In this document: piece by piece, positions 1-6,163 of the stretch
Position numbering within the stretch: the stretch's first letter is position 1
How the letters are laid out: each line of letters begins with the position of its first letter
DNA from: an uncultured Bacteroidales bacterium
Lineage (GTDB): Bacteria > Bacteroidota > Bacteroidia > Bacteroidales > Paludibacteraceae
Length of the DNA: 6,845 nt
Reading direction: 5' to 3'
Assembly (NCBI GenBank): GCA_903912795.1
Contig: CAIWIS010000018.1
Span: 1 to 6,845 of the forward strand
The notes under the pieces: model-generated
What the model was told of the DNA's origin: nothing
Seen by the model: the letters and a program-made list of their open reading frames with translations, nothing else
Databases searched by the model: none
Program-made: the position numbers and the translations under genes

Positions 1-1709
1 GAAACAAATGTGTACAGTTTTTCAATGTATTGTGTAGATACATTCAGATTCCAAATTTTATAATCGTAATTAACACTGACATTTAACTGCTGGCGAGGCG
101 CAGCTACAACTGCTTTACTCAAATCCAAGTAGCTGTAATTGGCATGTAAATGTAAGTTCTTACTTACAGCATATTTGGCCGAAAACTCAACTCCCTGATT
201 CGAAAACGACCCCACATTTTCTTTTTTCAAATTTGGAAAAACTCCTGTTACAAGTATCATGTTTTGGCCTATAACTTTATAAGTAGTGAGTTCAAATCTC
301 AGTTTATTATGGAGTAATGATTGCAACCAACTGATTTCATAATTTATCATGCGTTCAGGTTCCAAATTCGGATTTGGCACAGGCGCATTCATATACAATT
401 CCATAATGGTTGGACTCCGGAAACCCTTTGAAACCGACGTTTTAAAACTTGTATTTTGATTTAAACTATACGTTAAACCAGCCATTGGAATCAATTCATT
501 CCCAAATTTTGAGTTATTCTCGAACCGTAAACCAGCACTCAATGTAAATTTAGTGAACAATGTTTGTTGCATATAAGCATAAGCTGACAGTTCGTTTATT
601 GTAATTAAAGTATCTTTTATAGGAAGTTGATTGATCATTCCACCATATTGTTTAAAATCGGCGCCTACAGTAATGCTATTGTTTTTCAATAATTTAAACG
701 TTTCGAATATCATTATACCACTACTTCTATCAGTTGAGCGAAAGGGACTTATTGTGTTGTTAGGCAATTTATTATCAGGCAAAATATGTTCTCCAAAATT
801 ATGATACAATTTTAATGCACCATCCATACGAGCATATTTATTTTCGATAGACACAGAGGTTTTTCCACGTAAAATATCGATACCGAAAGGTGCCGGAGCA
901 GCAGCCACCGTATTAGGAGCAATTACTGGAGTTGGTGTTTTCCAAACCGGACCATTATCATTGGCATTGTATTTAGCTATATTAAAATCGGCCGAAATAT
1001 TCCAATTCTGATTAAACTCATAACCAACTTTTGTAAAACCATTTGTAATTTTAAAATCGGTATTGGCACGTATTCCGTCTGTTTGGTCGTGATTGGCAGA
1101 AGCAAAAACGCTGAACTTATCTTTTTTAAAACCTATAGTTCCATAATATTTCTGTGTATTATACGACCCGTACGACGCTCCAACACTTCCACTAATACCC
1201 TCATTGCTATTTTTACGCGTAATAATATTGATAACGCCACCCATAGCATTTGAGCCATATAGCAATGATGCTGGACCACGTATAATCTCCACTTTCTCCA
1301 CATCCGAAGCCACATAAGCGTCAGCCAGCGGATGCCCAAAAATACCCTGATACTGCGGATGACCATCAATCAACACCAAAACACTTGTATTGGGAGAGCT
1401 ACTCACACCTCGCATACTAATACTACCCGAGCCACCTGTTGATACACCAAAACCAAGCACATTGCGCTCAGTAACAAAAACACCTGGGGTAAACGTATTC
1501 AGAGTTGGTAAAATATTGATTTGGCCTGATCGTTCAATCTCTTGTTTGGAAATTTGCGAAACCGATAAGGGAACTATTTTACGAGATATTTCAGATTTTG
1601 AACCAGTTACCACCACTTCATCCAATCGGACAGAATCTCGTATTCCACTTTGTGCAAAAACCGCAAGACTTATCAGTTTTAAAACTATAACTAAATTGAT
1701 TTTTCTCAT
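1..1709 (-). CDS. TonB-dependent outer-membrane receptor, C-terminus cut off by the window edge
   Basis: The frame is open from the ATG at 1709 to the window edge: 569 codons without a stop. An in-frame stop at 1716-1718 just upstream makes this the only possible start. Residues 1-20 form a signal peptide ending in AVFAQ. A TonB-box-like segment RLDEVVVTGS follows at 28-37, then the plug domain at about 40-165, with SMRGV (98-102), VLIDGHPQY (112-120) and the hallmark IIRGPASLLYGSNAMGG near 142-158. The rest is alternating beta-strand sequence typical of the 22-strand barrel, including GFRSPTIMELY and LEPE motifs. No N-terminal carboxypeptidase-like domain is present, unlike SusC-type receptors, so an ion, chelate or small cofactor is a likelier cargo than a glycan. 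It lies 68 bp downstream of a NikR-like regulator and is probably cotranscribed with it. The family imports substrates across the outer membrane using TonB-ExbBD energy. The substrate cannot be read from the sequence. Family assignment is very sure; the metal link is inferred from the neighbour. Confidence 0.95.
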   Translation of the reverse strand, partial: MRKINLVIVLKLISLAVFAQSGIRDSVRLDEVVVTGSKSEISRKIVPLSVSQISKQEIERSGQINILPTLNTFTPGVFVTERNVLGFGVSTGGSGSISMRGVSSSPNTSVLVLIDGHPQYQGIFGHPLADAYVASDVEKVEIIRGPASLLYGSNAMGGVINIITRKNSNEGISGSVGASYGSYNTQKYYGTIGFKKDKFSVFASANHDQTDGIRANTDFKITNGFTKVGYEFNQNWNISADFNIAKYNANDNGPVWKTPTPVIAPNTVAAAPAPFGIDILRGKTSVSIENKYARMDGALKLYHNFGEHILPDNKLPNNTISPFRSTDRSSGIMIFETFKLLKNNSITVGADFKQYGGMINQLPIKDTLITINELSAYAYMQQTLFTKFTLSAGLRFENNSKFGNELIPMAGLTYSLNQNTSFKTSVSKGFRSPTIMELYMNAPVPNPNLEPERMINYEISWLQSLLHNKLRFELTTYKVIGQNMILVTGVFPNLKKENVGSFSNQGVEFSAKYAVSKNLHLHANYSYLDLSKAVVAAPRQQLNVSVNYDYKIWNLNVSTQYIEKLYTFV

Positions 1710-1732
1710 TCTATATTATTAATTTTCAATAG

Positions 1733-1760
1733 GTGTTATTTATATACATAATCGTGTTAC
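1733..1760. promoter_or_regulatory. Possible regulator half-sites ahead of the receptor gene
   Basis: In the spacer between the regulator and receptor genes, GTGTTAT (1733-1739) and GTGTTAC (1754-1760) occur as direct repeats whose starts are 21 bp apart. The ten bases ATCGTGTTAC at 1751-1760 recur exactly at 2178-2187, where they form the left arm of the inverted repeat in front of the regulator gene. The 21-bp offset also equals the arm-to-arm offset there. A second binding site for the same regulator is plausible, but the orientation is direct rather than inverted, and the A+T-rich context makes chance matches easier. I see no convincing separate promoter in this spacer. Confidence 0.3.
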
Positions 1761-1777
1761 CCAATGAACAAAAAAAA

Positions 1778-2179
1778 TTAATCGACTTTGCTCATAATTA
1801 ATTTACCATGTTCGATACCTTTTATGCCAATAAATGCATCCGAAAGTTCAGTTAATTTGTGCGAAGTTCCTTTAACGGCAATAATTTCCAAAATTTTATT
1901 TTCAGAAATATATAAACTTTGCACGGATAAAATTTCGGATAAAGCTTTTTTCTTAATTTCGGATAAGCGTAACTGCGTGTCGAGTTTATTACATTCGTAA
2001 ATTAACGTAATAGCACCAGCCACAATATTATTACACTTCCACTTTTTTTCTACTAAGTTTTTCTCTATCAAATGCCTAATAGCCTGCGACCTGTTCGGAA
2101 ACATGTTATCCTGAACATAAGCATCCAAAGCTTCTAGCAATTCATTTTCGAGGGAAACACCAAAACGGGCTACTGACAT
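1778..2179 (-). CDS. NikR-family ribbon-helix-helix regulator lacking the nickel ligands
   Basis: This 133-residue protein has the size and two-domain layout of NikR, the nickel-responsive repressor. Residues 3-45 are a ribbon-helix-helix DNA-binding domain: strand ARFGVSL, then helices containing LLEALD and NRSQAIRHLI. Residues 52-133 match the ACT-like metal-binding and tetramerisation domain, including IYE (60-62), LEI..VKG (97-104) and a GIKGIEHGKL end. Aligned from memory with Helicobacter pylori NikR, residues 60-98 match without gaps, and the four nickel ligand positions (His88, His99, His101, Cys107) become Lys77, Ser88, Tyr90 and Ile96. The same offsets (11, 13, 19) hold for E. coli His76, His87, His89 and Cys95. 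Classical square-planar nickel binding is therefore not expected. It has its own promoter with an inverted repeat at the transcription start, suggesting autoregulation, and it precedes a TonB-dependent receptor gene. NikR-family membership is sure; the signal sensed is unknown. No gene symbol is given because nickel sensing is doubtful. Confidence 0.9.
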   Translation of the reverse strand: MSVARFGVSLENELLEALDAYVQDNMFPNRSQAIRHLIEKNLVEKKWKCNNIVAGAITLIYECNKLDTQLRLSEIKKKALSEILSVQSLYISENKILEIIAVKGTSHKLTELSDAFIGIKGIEHGKLIMSKVD

Positions 2180-2180
2180 C

Positions 2181-2208
2181 GTGTTACGTATTTACATAAA
2201 AGTAGCAC
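2181..2208. promoter_or_regulatory. Candidate autoregulatory operator, 28-bp inverted repeat
   Basis: GTGTTAC (2181-2187) and GTAGCAC (2202-2208) form an inverted repeat matching at 6 of 7 positions with a 14-bp spacer. The total span of 28 bp equals that of the known E. coli NikR operator (GTATGA-N16-TCATAC), although the half-site sequence differs. It starts one base upstream of the regulator's ATG and reaches the -7 box, so a bound tetramer would cover the expected transcription start. Position and geometry support autorepression; binding itself is inferred. Confidence 0.5.
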
Positions 2209-2236
2209 AAAGTTACATTAAATTTTGAAATAACAA
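2208..2236 (-). promoter_or_regulatory. Promoter of the NikR-like gene and receptor unit
   Basis: Read on the minus strand, TAACTTTG (2215 to 2208) fits the Bacteroidota -7 consensus TAnnTTTG exactly. TTG (2236 to 2234) lies 18 bp upstream, near the -33 position. Transcription would start around 2200-2204, leaving a leader of roughly 25 bases before the ATG at 2179. The promoter begins just after the acetyltransferase stop codon, so the regulator need not depend on readthrough from that gene. Confidence 0.6.
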
Positions 2237-2250
2237 AAGAATGTACTTAA

Positions 2251-2769
2251 TTAACCCTCAACAGGAGTTTCGGGAGTTTGCAATGTGAGTTGCATAAAAG
2301 CAGCATCCAGCCATTTTCCAAACTTGAAACCTACTTCTTTAAAAACACCAACCTGCTCAAATCCAAACGATTGATGCAAACCAATACTCACATCGTTAGC
2401 AGCATCGATAACACCAATAATGCAATGATAGTTTTGATCCTTGGCATTTTTAATAATCTCGGCTAATAAAATTTTGCCCAAACCTTGTCCGCGAAAATCA
2501 CGATGCACATAGAGCGAATTTTCGACGGTATATTTGTAAGCCGGCCGCACCCTAAACTGTCCGTACGAACCAAAACCCATCAACCTACCTTCGTTGTTAA
2601 CCAATCCAATAACCGGAAAGTTATGCTGCCGCTTGGTTTCGAACCACACGCGCATGGTTTCCATAGTCCAGGGTTTATAGTCGTAAAGTGCTGTAGTATT
2701 TAGTATAGCATCGTTAAAAATATCCAGAATTTGTGGAGCAAAATCATCGTTACAAGCTATTATTTGCAT
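2251..2769 (-). CDS. GNAT N-acetyltransferase, MnaT/phosphinothricin acetyltransferase type
   Basis: The 172-residue protein is a full-length single-domain GNAT enzyme that would transfer acetyl from acetyl-CoA to a small amine. The acetyl-CoA pyrophosphate loop is RGQGLG at 93-98, following strand VENSLYVH (82-89). Later motifs are N125, S128 and LHQSFGF (131-137), then VGFKFGKWLD (146-155) and FMQLTL (158-163). From memory these align closely with E. coli MnaT (YncA), which acetylates methionine sulfone and methionine sulfoximine, and with Pat/Bar enzymes that acetylate phosphinothricin. The TxxY...P...W pattern near residues 26-42 also fits that subfamily. No signal peptide is present, so it acts in the cytoplasm. 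It stands divergent to rpsP and 71 bp upstream of the regulator gene, with no visible functional tie to either. The exact substrate is uncertain. Confidence 0.92.
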   Translation of the reverse strand: MQIIACNDDFAPQILDIFNDAILNTTALYDYKPWTMETMRVWFETKRQHNFPVIGLVNNEGRLMGFGSYGQFRVRPAYKYTVENSLYVHRDFRGQGLGKILLAEIIKNAKDQNYHCIIGVIDAANDVSIGLHQSFGFEQVGVFKEVGFKFGKWLDAAFMQLTLQTPETPVEG

Positions 2770-2802
2770 AACCGAAATTTATTTGAGGTTTATATTCATT
2801 GG

Positions 2803-2832
2803 CGAAATTAGTCAAAAATCAATTATCATCAA
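2803..2832 (-). promoter_or_regulatory. Candidate promoter of the acetyltransferase gene
   Basis: On the minus strand TAATTTCG (2810 to 2803) differs at one position from the TAnnTTTG consensus, and TTG (2832 to 2830) sits 19 bp upstream. The start codon at 2769 would follow a leader of about 25-30 bases. The fit is reasonable but imperfect. Confidence 0.35.
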
Positions 2833-2872
2833 AAAAAAGCATTCAATTACTTTATAATCAAAATAAAAACAC

Positions 2873-2880
2873 TATCTTTG
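2873..2880 (+). promoter_or_regulatory. -7 box of the rpsP promoter
   Basis: TATCTTTG matches the Bacteroidota -7 consensus TAnnTTTG exactly and lies about 50 bases before the rpsP start codon. No clear TTG is seen near -33; that region is A+T-rich. Transcription would begin near 2885-2888. Confidence 0.6.
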
Positions 2881-2885
2881 CAGCC

Positions 2886-2902
2886 GCTTTTCGAGAAAAA
2901 GC
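2886..2902 (+). other. Small hairpin at the start of the rpsP leader
   Basis: GCTTTT (2886-2891) pairs with AAAAGC (2897-2902) around a five-base loop, right at the expected 5' end of the rpsP transcript. It could stabilise the message or take part in ribosomal-protein feedback, but the stem is short and A+T-rich, so it may mean nothing. Confidence 0.25.
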
Positions 2903-2932
2903 ATTAGGTATAACAAATTAAAAATTAAGAAA

Positions 2933-3478
2933 ATGCCCGCAAAAATTAGATTGCAACGTCATGGTCGTAAAGGATATGCTTATTATCATATCGTTATTGC
3001 CGACAGTCGCGCACCACGTGATGGTAAATTTATCGAACGTATCGGTTCGTACAATCCTAACACTAACCCTGCAACCATCGATTTGAAATTCGAACGCGCT
3101 TTGCATTGGTTAACTACAGGAGCACAACCAACAGACACTACTCGTAACATTCTTTCGGCCGAAGGCGTGTTAATGAAAAAACACTTGTTGGAAGGTGTGA
3201 AAAAAGGAGCTTTTGATGCTGCTGAAGCCGACAAACGTTTCGAAGCATGGAAAGCATCGAAAGAAGCTAACGTAAACAAAACAAAAGAACAATTAGCTGC
3301 TGAAAAAGCTACTGCTGCAAAAGCCCGTATGGCTGCCGAAGTAGAAGTAAACAAAGCGAAAGCTGCTGAACTAGCTAAGAAAAAATCGGACGCTATAGCT
3401 GCTGCTGCCGAAGCCGAAGCTGCTGCTAATGCGCCAGCCGAAGTTGCTGCCGAAGAACCAGCTGAAGTTGCTGAATAA
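2933..3478 (+). CDS. rpsP: Small ribosomal subunit protein S16 with Ala/Glu/Lys-rich C-terminal extension
   Basis: S16 binds 16S rRNA and helps assemble the body of the 30S subunit. The conserved core fills about residues 1-85: AKIRLQRHGRKGYAYYHIVIADSR is interrupted here only for length, with IADSRAPRDGKFIERIGSYNP at the centre and ALHWLTTGAQPT after it, all typical of S16. E. coli S16 has 82 residues. This one has 181, because residues from about 115 on form a low-complexity, probably helical tail rich in Ala, Lys and Glu, becoming acidic at the end (AEVAAEEPAEVAE). Long tails of this kind are usual in Bacteroidota S16. The gene stands alone: it has its own promoter, a 50-base leader and a terminator 20 bp after the stop, and lacks the rimM-trmD-rplS partners found in Proteobacteria. 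The start fits the MPAKIRL beginning common in this phylum. Confidence 0.98.
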   Translation: MPAKIRLQRHGRKGYAYYHIVIADSRAPRDGKFIERIGSYNPNTNPATIDLKFERALHWLTTGAQPTDTTRNILSAEGVLMKKHLLEGVKKGAFDAAEADKRFEAWKASKEANVNKTKEQLAAEKATAAKARMAAEVEVNKAKAAELAKKKSDAIAAAAEAEAAANAPAEVAAEEPAEVAE

Positions 3479-3497
3479 GTTCTTTTCCTGAAAATAC

Positions 3498-3541
3498 AAA
3501 CTGCTCTCCTAAAGTGTTAATCAACTTTTTGAGAGCAGTTT
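3498..3541. terminator. Bidirectional intrinsic terminator between rpsP and the barrel gene
   Basis: AAACTGCTCTC (3498-3508) pairs perfectly with GAGAGCAGTTT (3531-3541), an 11-bp stem. The 22-base loop can itself partly pair (AAA..GTT with AAC..TTT). T-rich sequence follows on the plus strand, and a T-rich run (TTTGTATTTT) follows when read on the minus strand. It therefore can stop both rpsP and the convergent gene that ends at 3569. Confidence 0.85.
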
Positions 3542-3568
3542 TTATTTAGAGCTATAGTATGGCAGTAC

Positions 3569-4183
3569 TTATTTACGCCATCTGCCTCCACCAAAGTAGA
3601 AACCCAAATTTATTGTTAAATAACTATTGGCCGAAGTGCCCACTTGTTGCATAATATTAGCAACATCGTACATTTTAGTGCGAGGAATCATATTGTATTC
3701 CATAGCTAGACGAAGGCGACCTAATTCAAATCCTCCACGGAAAGCAGCTCCAATTGTTCGTGAAGGTAATGGAAAATCTGTGTAAGTATAATTAACCGAT
3801 TGAGATGGATCAAAATCCATTTTTATATCATAAATACTGAAAGAACCAATCCCTGCTCCTACAAATGGTGCAAAGGCACTACCATTGGGAAAATAATAAT
3901 CCCCTACAATCATCGTGTTGCTACTAAGATGCATGATAGCTGTTCCTGTTGTGGCACTAATTTCCTGCATATCACGCACCATAAACGCTCCACCAATTTT
4001 TACACCAACATTAATATTATCTTTAATATTATAACGTATATCCAATAAATCGATGGACATACCAGCCCCCATGGCGGGCAAACTTAATCCGATATTTCCG
4101 GCTACACGTACTTTACCTTGTTCTTGAGCCTGTAGACCAACAAACGACACTAAAAACAATAACACAAAAAAGAAGTTTTTCAT
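3569..4183 (-). CDS. Small outer-membrane beta-barrel protein
   Basis: The 204-residue protein begins with a signal peptide (1-20, hydrophobic FFFVLLFLVSFVGL, ending LQAQ). Short alternating amphipathic strands with glycine turns follow, for example VRVAGNIGLSLP, NINVGVKIGGAFMV, FAPFVGAGIGSFSIYDI, GAAFRGGFELGRLRLAMEYNM (interrupted by turns) and a last strand YLTINLGFYF. The pattern and length fit an eight-strand outer-membrane barrel of the OMP_b-brl type common in Bacteroidota. A basic GGGRWRK tail follows the final strand, which is unusual for barrels that end on an aromatic residue but is seen in small Bacteroidota proteins. No OmpA-like peptidoglycan-binding domain is present. Its role cannot be inferred beyond an envelope or structural one. 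It is transcribed alone, convergent with rpsP and sharing the terminator between them. Confidence 0.85.
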   Translation of the reverse strand: MKNFFFVLLFLVSFVGLQAQEQGKVRVAGNIGLSLPAMGAGMSIDLLDIRYNIKDNINVGVKIGGAFMVRDMQEISATTGTAIMHLSSNTMIVGDYYFPNGSAFAPFVGAGIGSFSIYDIKMDFDPSQSVNYTYTDFPLPSRTIGAAFRGGFELGRLRLAMEYNMIPRTKMYDVANIMQQVGTSANSYLTINLGFYFGGGRWRK

Positions 4184-4301
4184 AAAATAAAATGTTTTAA
4201 AAATTTATATTAAGTAATTGATGATTATTGATTTAAACCTACAAAAACAATACAAAATGTAATAATATGCATCATTAAATAGGCTAAAACCAAAATCAGC
4301 A

Positions 4302-4309
4302 CAAAGATA
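4302..4309 (-). promoter_or_regulatory. -7 box of the barrel gene promoter in a 307-bp intergenic stretch
   Basis: On the minus strand TATCTTTG (4309 to 4302) matches TAnnTTTG exactly and is identical to the rpsP box. It would give a leader of about 110 bases before the ATG at 4183. No well-spaced TTG lies upstream. The stretch 4184-4490 holds no credible gene; besides this box it contains only the terminator at 4367-4407 and A+T-rich sequence. Confidence 0.45.
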
Positions 4310-4366
4310 TAAAATTTATTCACAACGACTGAATATTAATTAACTTAATTTTCAAATACAAACAAA

Positions 4367-4407
4367 AAAAAAGCGAAACACCTATTTTAAAGGCATTTCG
4401 CTTTTTT
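4367..4407. terminator. Intrinsic terminator after the T9SS cargo gene
   Basis: AAAAAAGCGAAA (4367-4378) pairs perfectly with TTTCGCTTTTTT (4396-4407), a 12-bp stem with flanking A and T runs. CCT (4381-4383) and AGG (4391-4393) can extend it past a small internal loop. It lies 84 bp beyond the stop at 4491 and would end that minus-strand transcript. The symmetry would also stop plus-strand transcription, insulating the barrel gene's promoter. Confidence 0.8.
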
Positions 4408-4490
4408 ATTTGAATTGACCCTAAAGAAAGTCAACCCTCGACTCATCAGATATACGAAATTGCGCATTGTCAAGTGATTTTCATAAAACC

Positions 4491-5417
4491 TTACTTTTTA
4501 AGAAACTTATGAAACTCGGTTTTGTCGCTATAATTCAGTTTTATAAAATAGAGTCCATTGTTTAAACTCGAAGCATCGATTTGGTATTCGAGCTTATGGG
4601 ATGTAGGGATAAACTGTACATGTTTGCCAAGCATATCCATTATCTGAATGTACTCACATTTATTGCCGAACGATTTGAATTTTAAACTTACAAAACTGCT
4701 ACTCAGCGTAGGCTGCAATGTAGAGCGTGTGGGTTGTGCATTGTTATCGTACAGGTCAATAATTCCGGCACGAAGCGACGAATTGCAATCCACAAAACTT
4801 GGGTTTTTGTAAACCGTTTCGCCATTTTGCGAAAAACACATAAGTTCCCAACTTAGCTGACAGCCTATGCAAGTAGGAATGGGCGTAATGTTTGAGAATA
4901 TACCTCCAGCAATATTGCCTATTCCTTCGATAATATACTCGTTAGCGACGCTAAGTTTATACCTTTTTCTGAATTCTGTGCCAATTTTTACCGAATCAAT
5001 TGCCACAATGGTATAGAGATAATAATTGTCAAGGTCTGAATATACATTATCACCCACACTTTTGTTAAAATCATATATTAATCTTTCAGAATTAAACATT
5101 GTTGGTTCAGTTGACCAAGAGTAACCAAAGCCATAAAAATAAATTTTCTTATCTTGTTCACGTAAAGCTCCGGCATATCGGAAATTAGGTTTATCGAAAC
5201 TATCAACATTTTTATAGAGTTTATGATACACAACTCCATTTATGGTGGTATCGCCTTGTAACGAATACTGCAAAATGTAATAAGACATTGGAAAATAATT
5301 AGTGCCTGTACCATAACACACATTCCATTGTGCCTGTTGTGTTGGGAATGGCACATACTTTTGAGCAGATGCAGCCAAAACACTTAAAAAGGAAATAAGG
5401 ACGAAGATGTTTTTCAT
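4491..5417 (-). CDS. Secreted protein with type IX secretion C-terminal sorting domain
   Basis: The 308-residue protein starts with a signal peptide (1-19, ending ASAQ). Its C-terminal region from about 230 on has the features of the T9SS type A sorting domain: EYIQIMDMLGKHVQ near 255-268, then SSLNNGLYFIKL (283-294) and the basic end FLKK. Such domains carry the protein through the T9SS across the outer membrane and are removed or anchored at the surface. The middle part (about 20-215) has motifs found in many Bacteroidota T9SS cargo proteins: YAGALREQDKKIYFY, LIYDFNKSVGD, IDSVKIG..FRKRY and IIEGIGNIAGG. It shows no catalytic signature I recognise. Six cysteines in the mature part (34, 183, 186, 194, 211, 254) could form disulphides. 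It appears monocistronic, with a terminator downstream. Function unknown; export route quite sure. Confidence 0.9.
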   Translation of the reverse strand: MKNIFVLISFLSVLAASAQKYVPFPTQQAQWNVCYGTGTNYFPMSYYILQYSLQGDTTINGVVYHKLYKNVDSFDKPNFRYAGALREQDKKIYFYGFGYSWSTEPTMFNSERLIYDFNKSVGDNVYSDLDNYYLYTIVAIDSVKIGTEFRKRYKLSVANEYIIEGIGNIAGGIFSNITPIPTCIGCQLSWELMCFSQNGETVYKNPSFVDCNSSLRAGIIDLYDNNAQPTRSTLQPTLSSSFVSLKFKSFGNKCEYIQIMDMLGKHVQFIPTSHKLEYQIDASSLNNGLYFIKLNYSDKTEFHKFLKK

Positions 5418-5487
5418 TTTTCTCGGTTATTTATTGTTGTTGCTTACAGAATTGATAATTAGTTTTAAACTATTTACTTTCAGAATT

Positions 5488-5537
5488 ACAAATAAAAATT
5501 ATTGTACCATTAGCATACCAGATAATTAATGACAATA
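5488..5537 (-). terminator. Possible terminator of the lipoprotein operon
   Basis: TATTGT (5500-5505) pairs with ACAATA (5532-5537), and CATTA (5508-5512) with TAATG (5527-5531), with a two-base bulge at 5506-5507. Read on the minus strand the hairpin is followed by ATTTTTATTTG. It lies about 80 bases past the lipoprotein stop at 5620. The stem is A+T-rich, so efficiency is doubtful. Confidence 0.35.
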
Positions 5538-5604
5538 CCCCGCTCACCATACTGAAACTGGAACTGGACACTGAGTGTTCCAACCTACGCTCGGCTAAGG
5601 AAGT
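5538..5604. repeat. G+C-rich intergenic patch, possible dispersed repeat or gene relic
   Basis: This stretch is clearly richer in G+C than the flanking A+T-rich DNA. It contains an ACTGAA/ACTGGA/ACTGGA run (5551-5568), then CACTGAGTG and CTACGCTCGGCTAAGG (5585-5600). The last two resemble CACTGAG... and ACTnCGCTCnGCT motifs that recur in intergenic repeats of many Bacteroidota genomes (from memory). On the plus strand a frame stays open from 5459 to the stop at 5639-5641 but has no usable start codon. The remainder of the 5418-5619 spacer shows no gene and no clear promoter for the gene starting at 5417. Confidence 0.3.
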
Positions 5605-5619
5605 ACAACAAGAATTTTG

Positions 5620-6159
5620 TCATTTGAAAATGGATAAATAGGCATCAAATCTACCTTGAGTGAATTTAATGATTTTAGTAGTATCTTCTAAATTTTTCAG
5701 TTCAAATTCAAATTTCCCACTGATTATATGGTTGAGAGTGTCAAATTTTGTTATTGTAATTACTGGTATATTTTTACCTAAATATAAATTCCTATTAAAA
5801 GTATAGCTTCCATCTGCAAGTTTTATCGAGTCTGAACTAAAAGCATATTCTACCTTCGATATATTAAATTTTTCATTTAACGACAATGTATTTACATCAA
5901 TGCTAATAGAATTTCGGTTTTTATTGAAGCAATAAACCTGAATAAGTTTTGTAGACTTTGTGTATGAGGCTCCAATTGTAATGCCCCATTTGTCTGAGTT
6001 TACAAACAGTTCATTATTTACATAACACCCAAAGGAATTTTTGCCAGTTTGAGTTTCGGCAGGTAACACAGTAGGGTCAATAGGGTCATCGCAACCGGTA
6101 CATATTGTTAAAATCAATACGAATAGAAATGAAAAGATTTCCCAACGATTTATTTTCAT
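5620..6159 (-). CDS. Lipoprotein, downstream member of a paralogous tandem pair
   Basis: The predicted product has 179 residues with a lipoprotein signal: hydrophobic FSFLFVLILTICTG, then Cys23 followed by acidic DD, which suits lipidation and possibly surface display in Bacteroidota. The mature start DPTVLPAETQTGKNSFGCYVNNELFV (split by a variable residue in the partner) is nearly identical to the upstream gene's. Later matches are ITKFDTLNHIISGKFEFE and FTQGRFDAYLSI. I recall this LPxxTQxGxNxFGCxVN pattern from Bacteroidota lipoproteins filed as DUF6252; function unknown. An ATG at 6171 would add four residues and overlap the previous gene by 8 bp. I chose 6159 because MKINRWEIF then aligns without gaps with the partner's MKTHGCQIF and places both lipid cysteines at position 23. 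The start choice is moderately sure. Confidence 0.85.
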   Translation of the reverse strand: MKINRWEIFSFLFVLILTICTGCDDPIDPTVLPAETQTGKNSFGCYVNNELFVNSDKWGITIGASYTKSTKLIQVYCFNKNRNSISIDVNTLSLNEKFNISKVEYAFSSDSIKLADGSYTFNRNLYLGKNIPVITITKFDTLNHIISGKFEFELKNLEDTTKIIKFTQGRFDAYLSIFK

Positions 6160-6163
6160 ACTT

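Noticed and set aside
1390..1722. Open plus-strand frame of 110 codons opposite the receptor gene
   Set aside because: It lies wholly antisense to the conserved signal peptide and plug of the receptor, whose frame explains the sequence; the product resembles nothing and has no promoter.
2986..3354. Open minus-strand frame opposite rpsP
   Set aside because: It mirrors the biased Ala/Lys/Glu codons of S16, a usual cause of long antisense frames; the Ser/Ala-rich product has no domain.
5459..5641. Plus-strand frame through the G+C-rich spacer, about 60 codons
   Set aside because: No usable start codon before the patch, no promoter, and its end overlaps the lipoprotein gene; kept only as a possible relic in the repeat entry.
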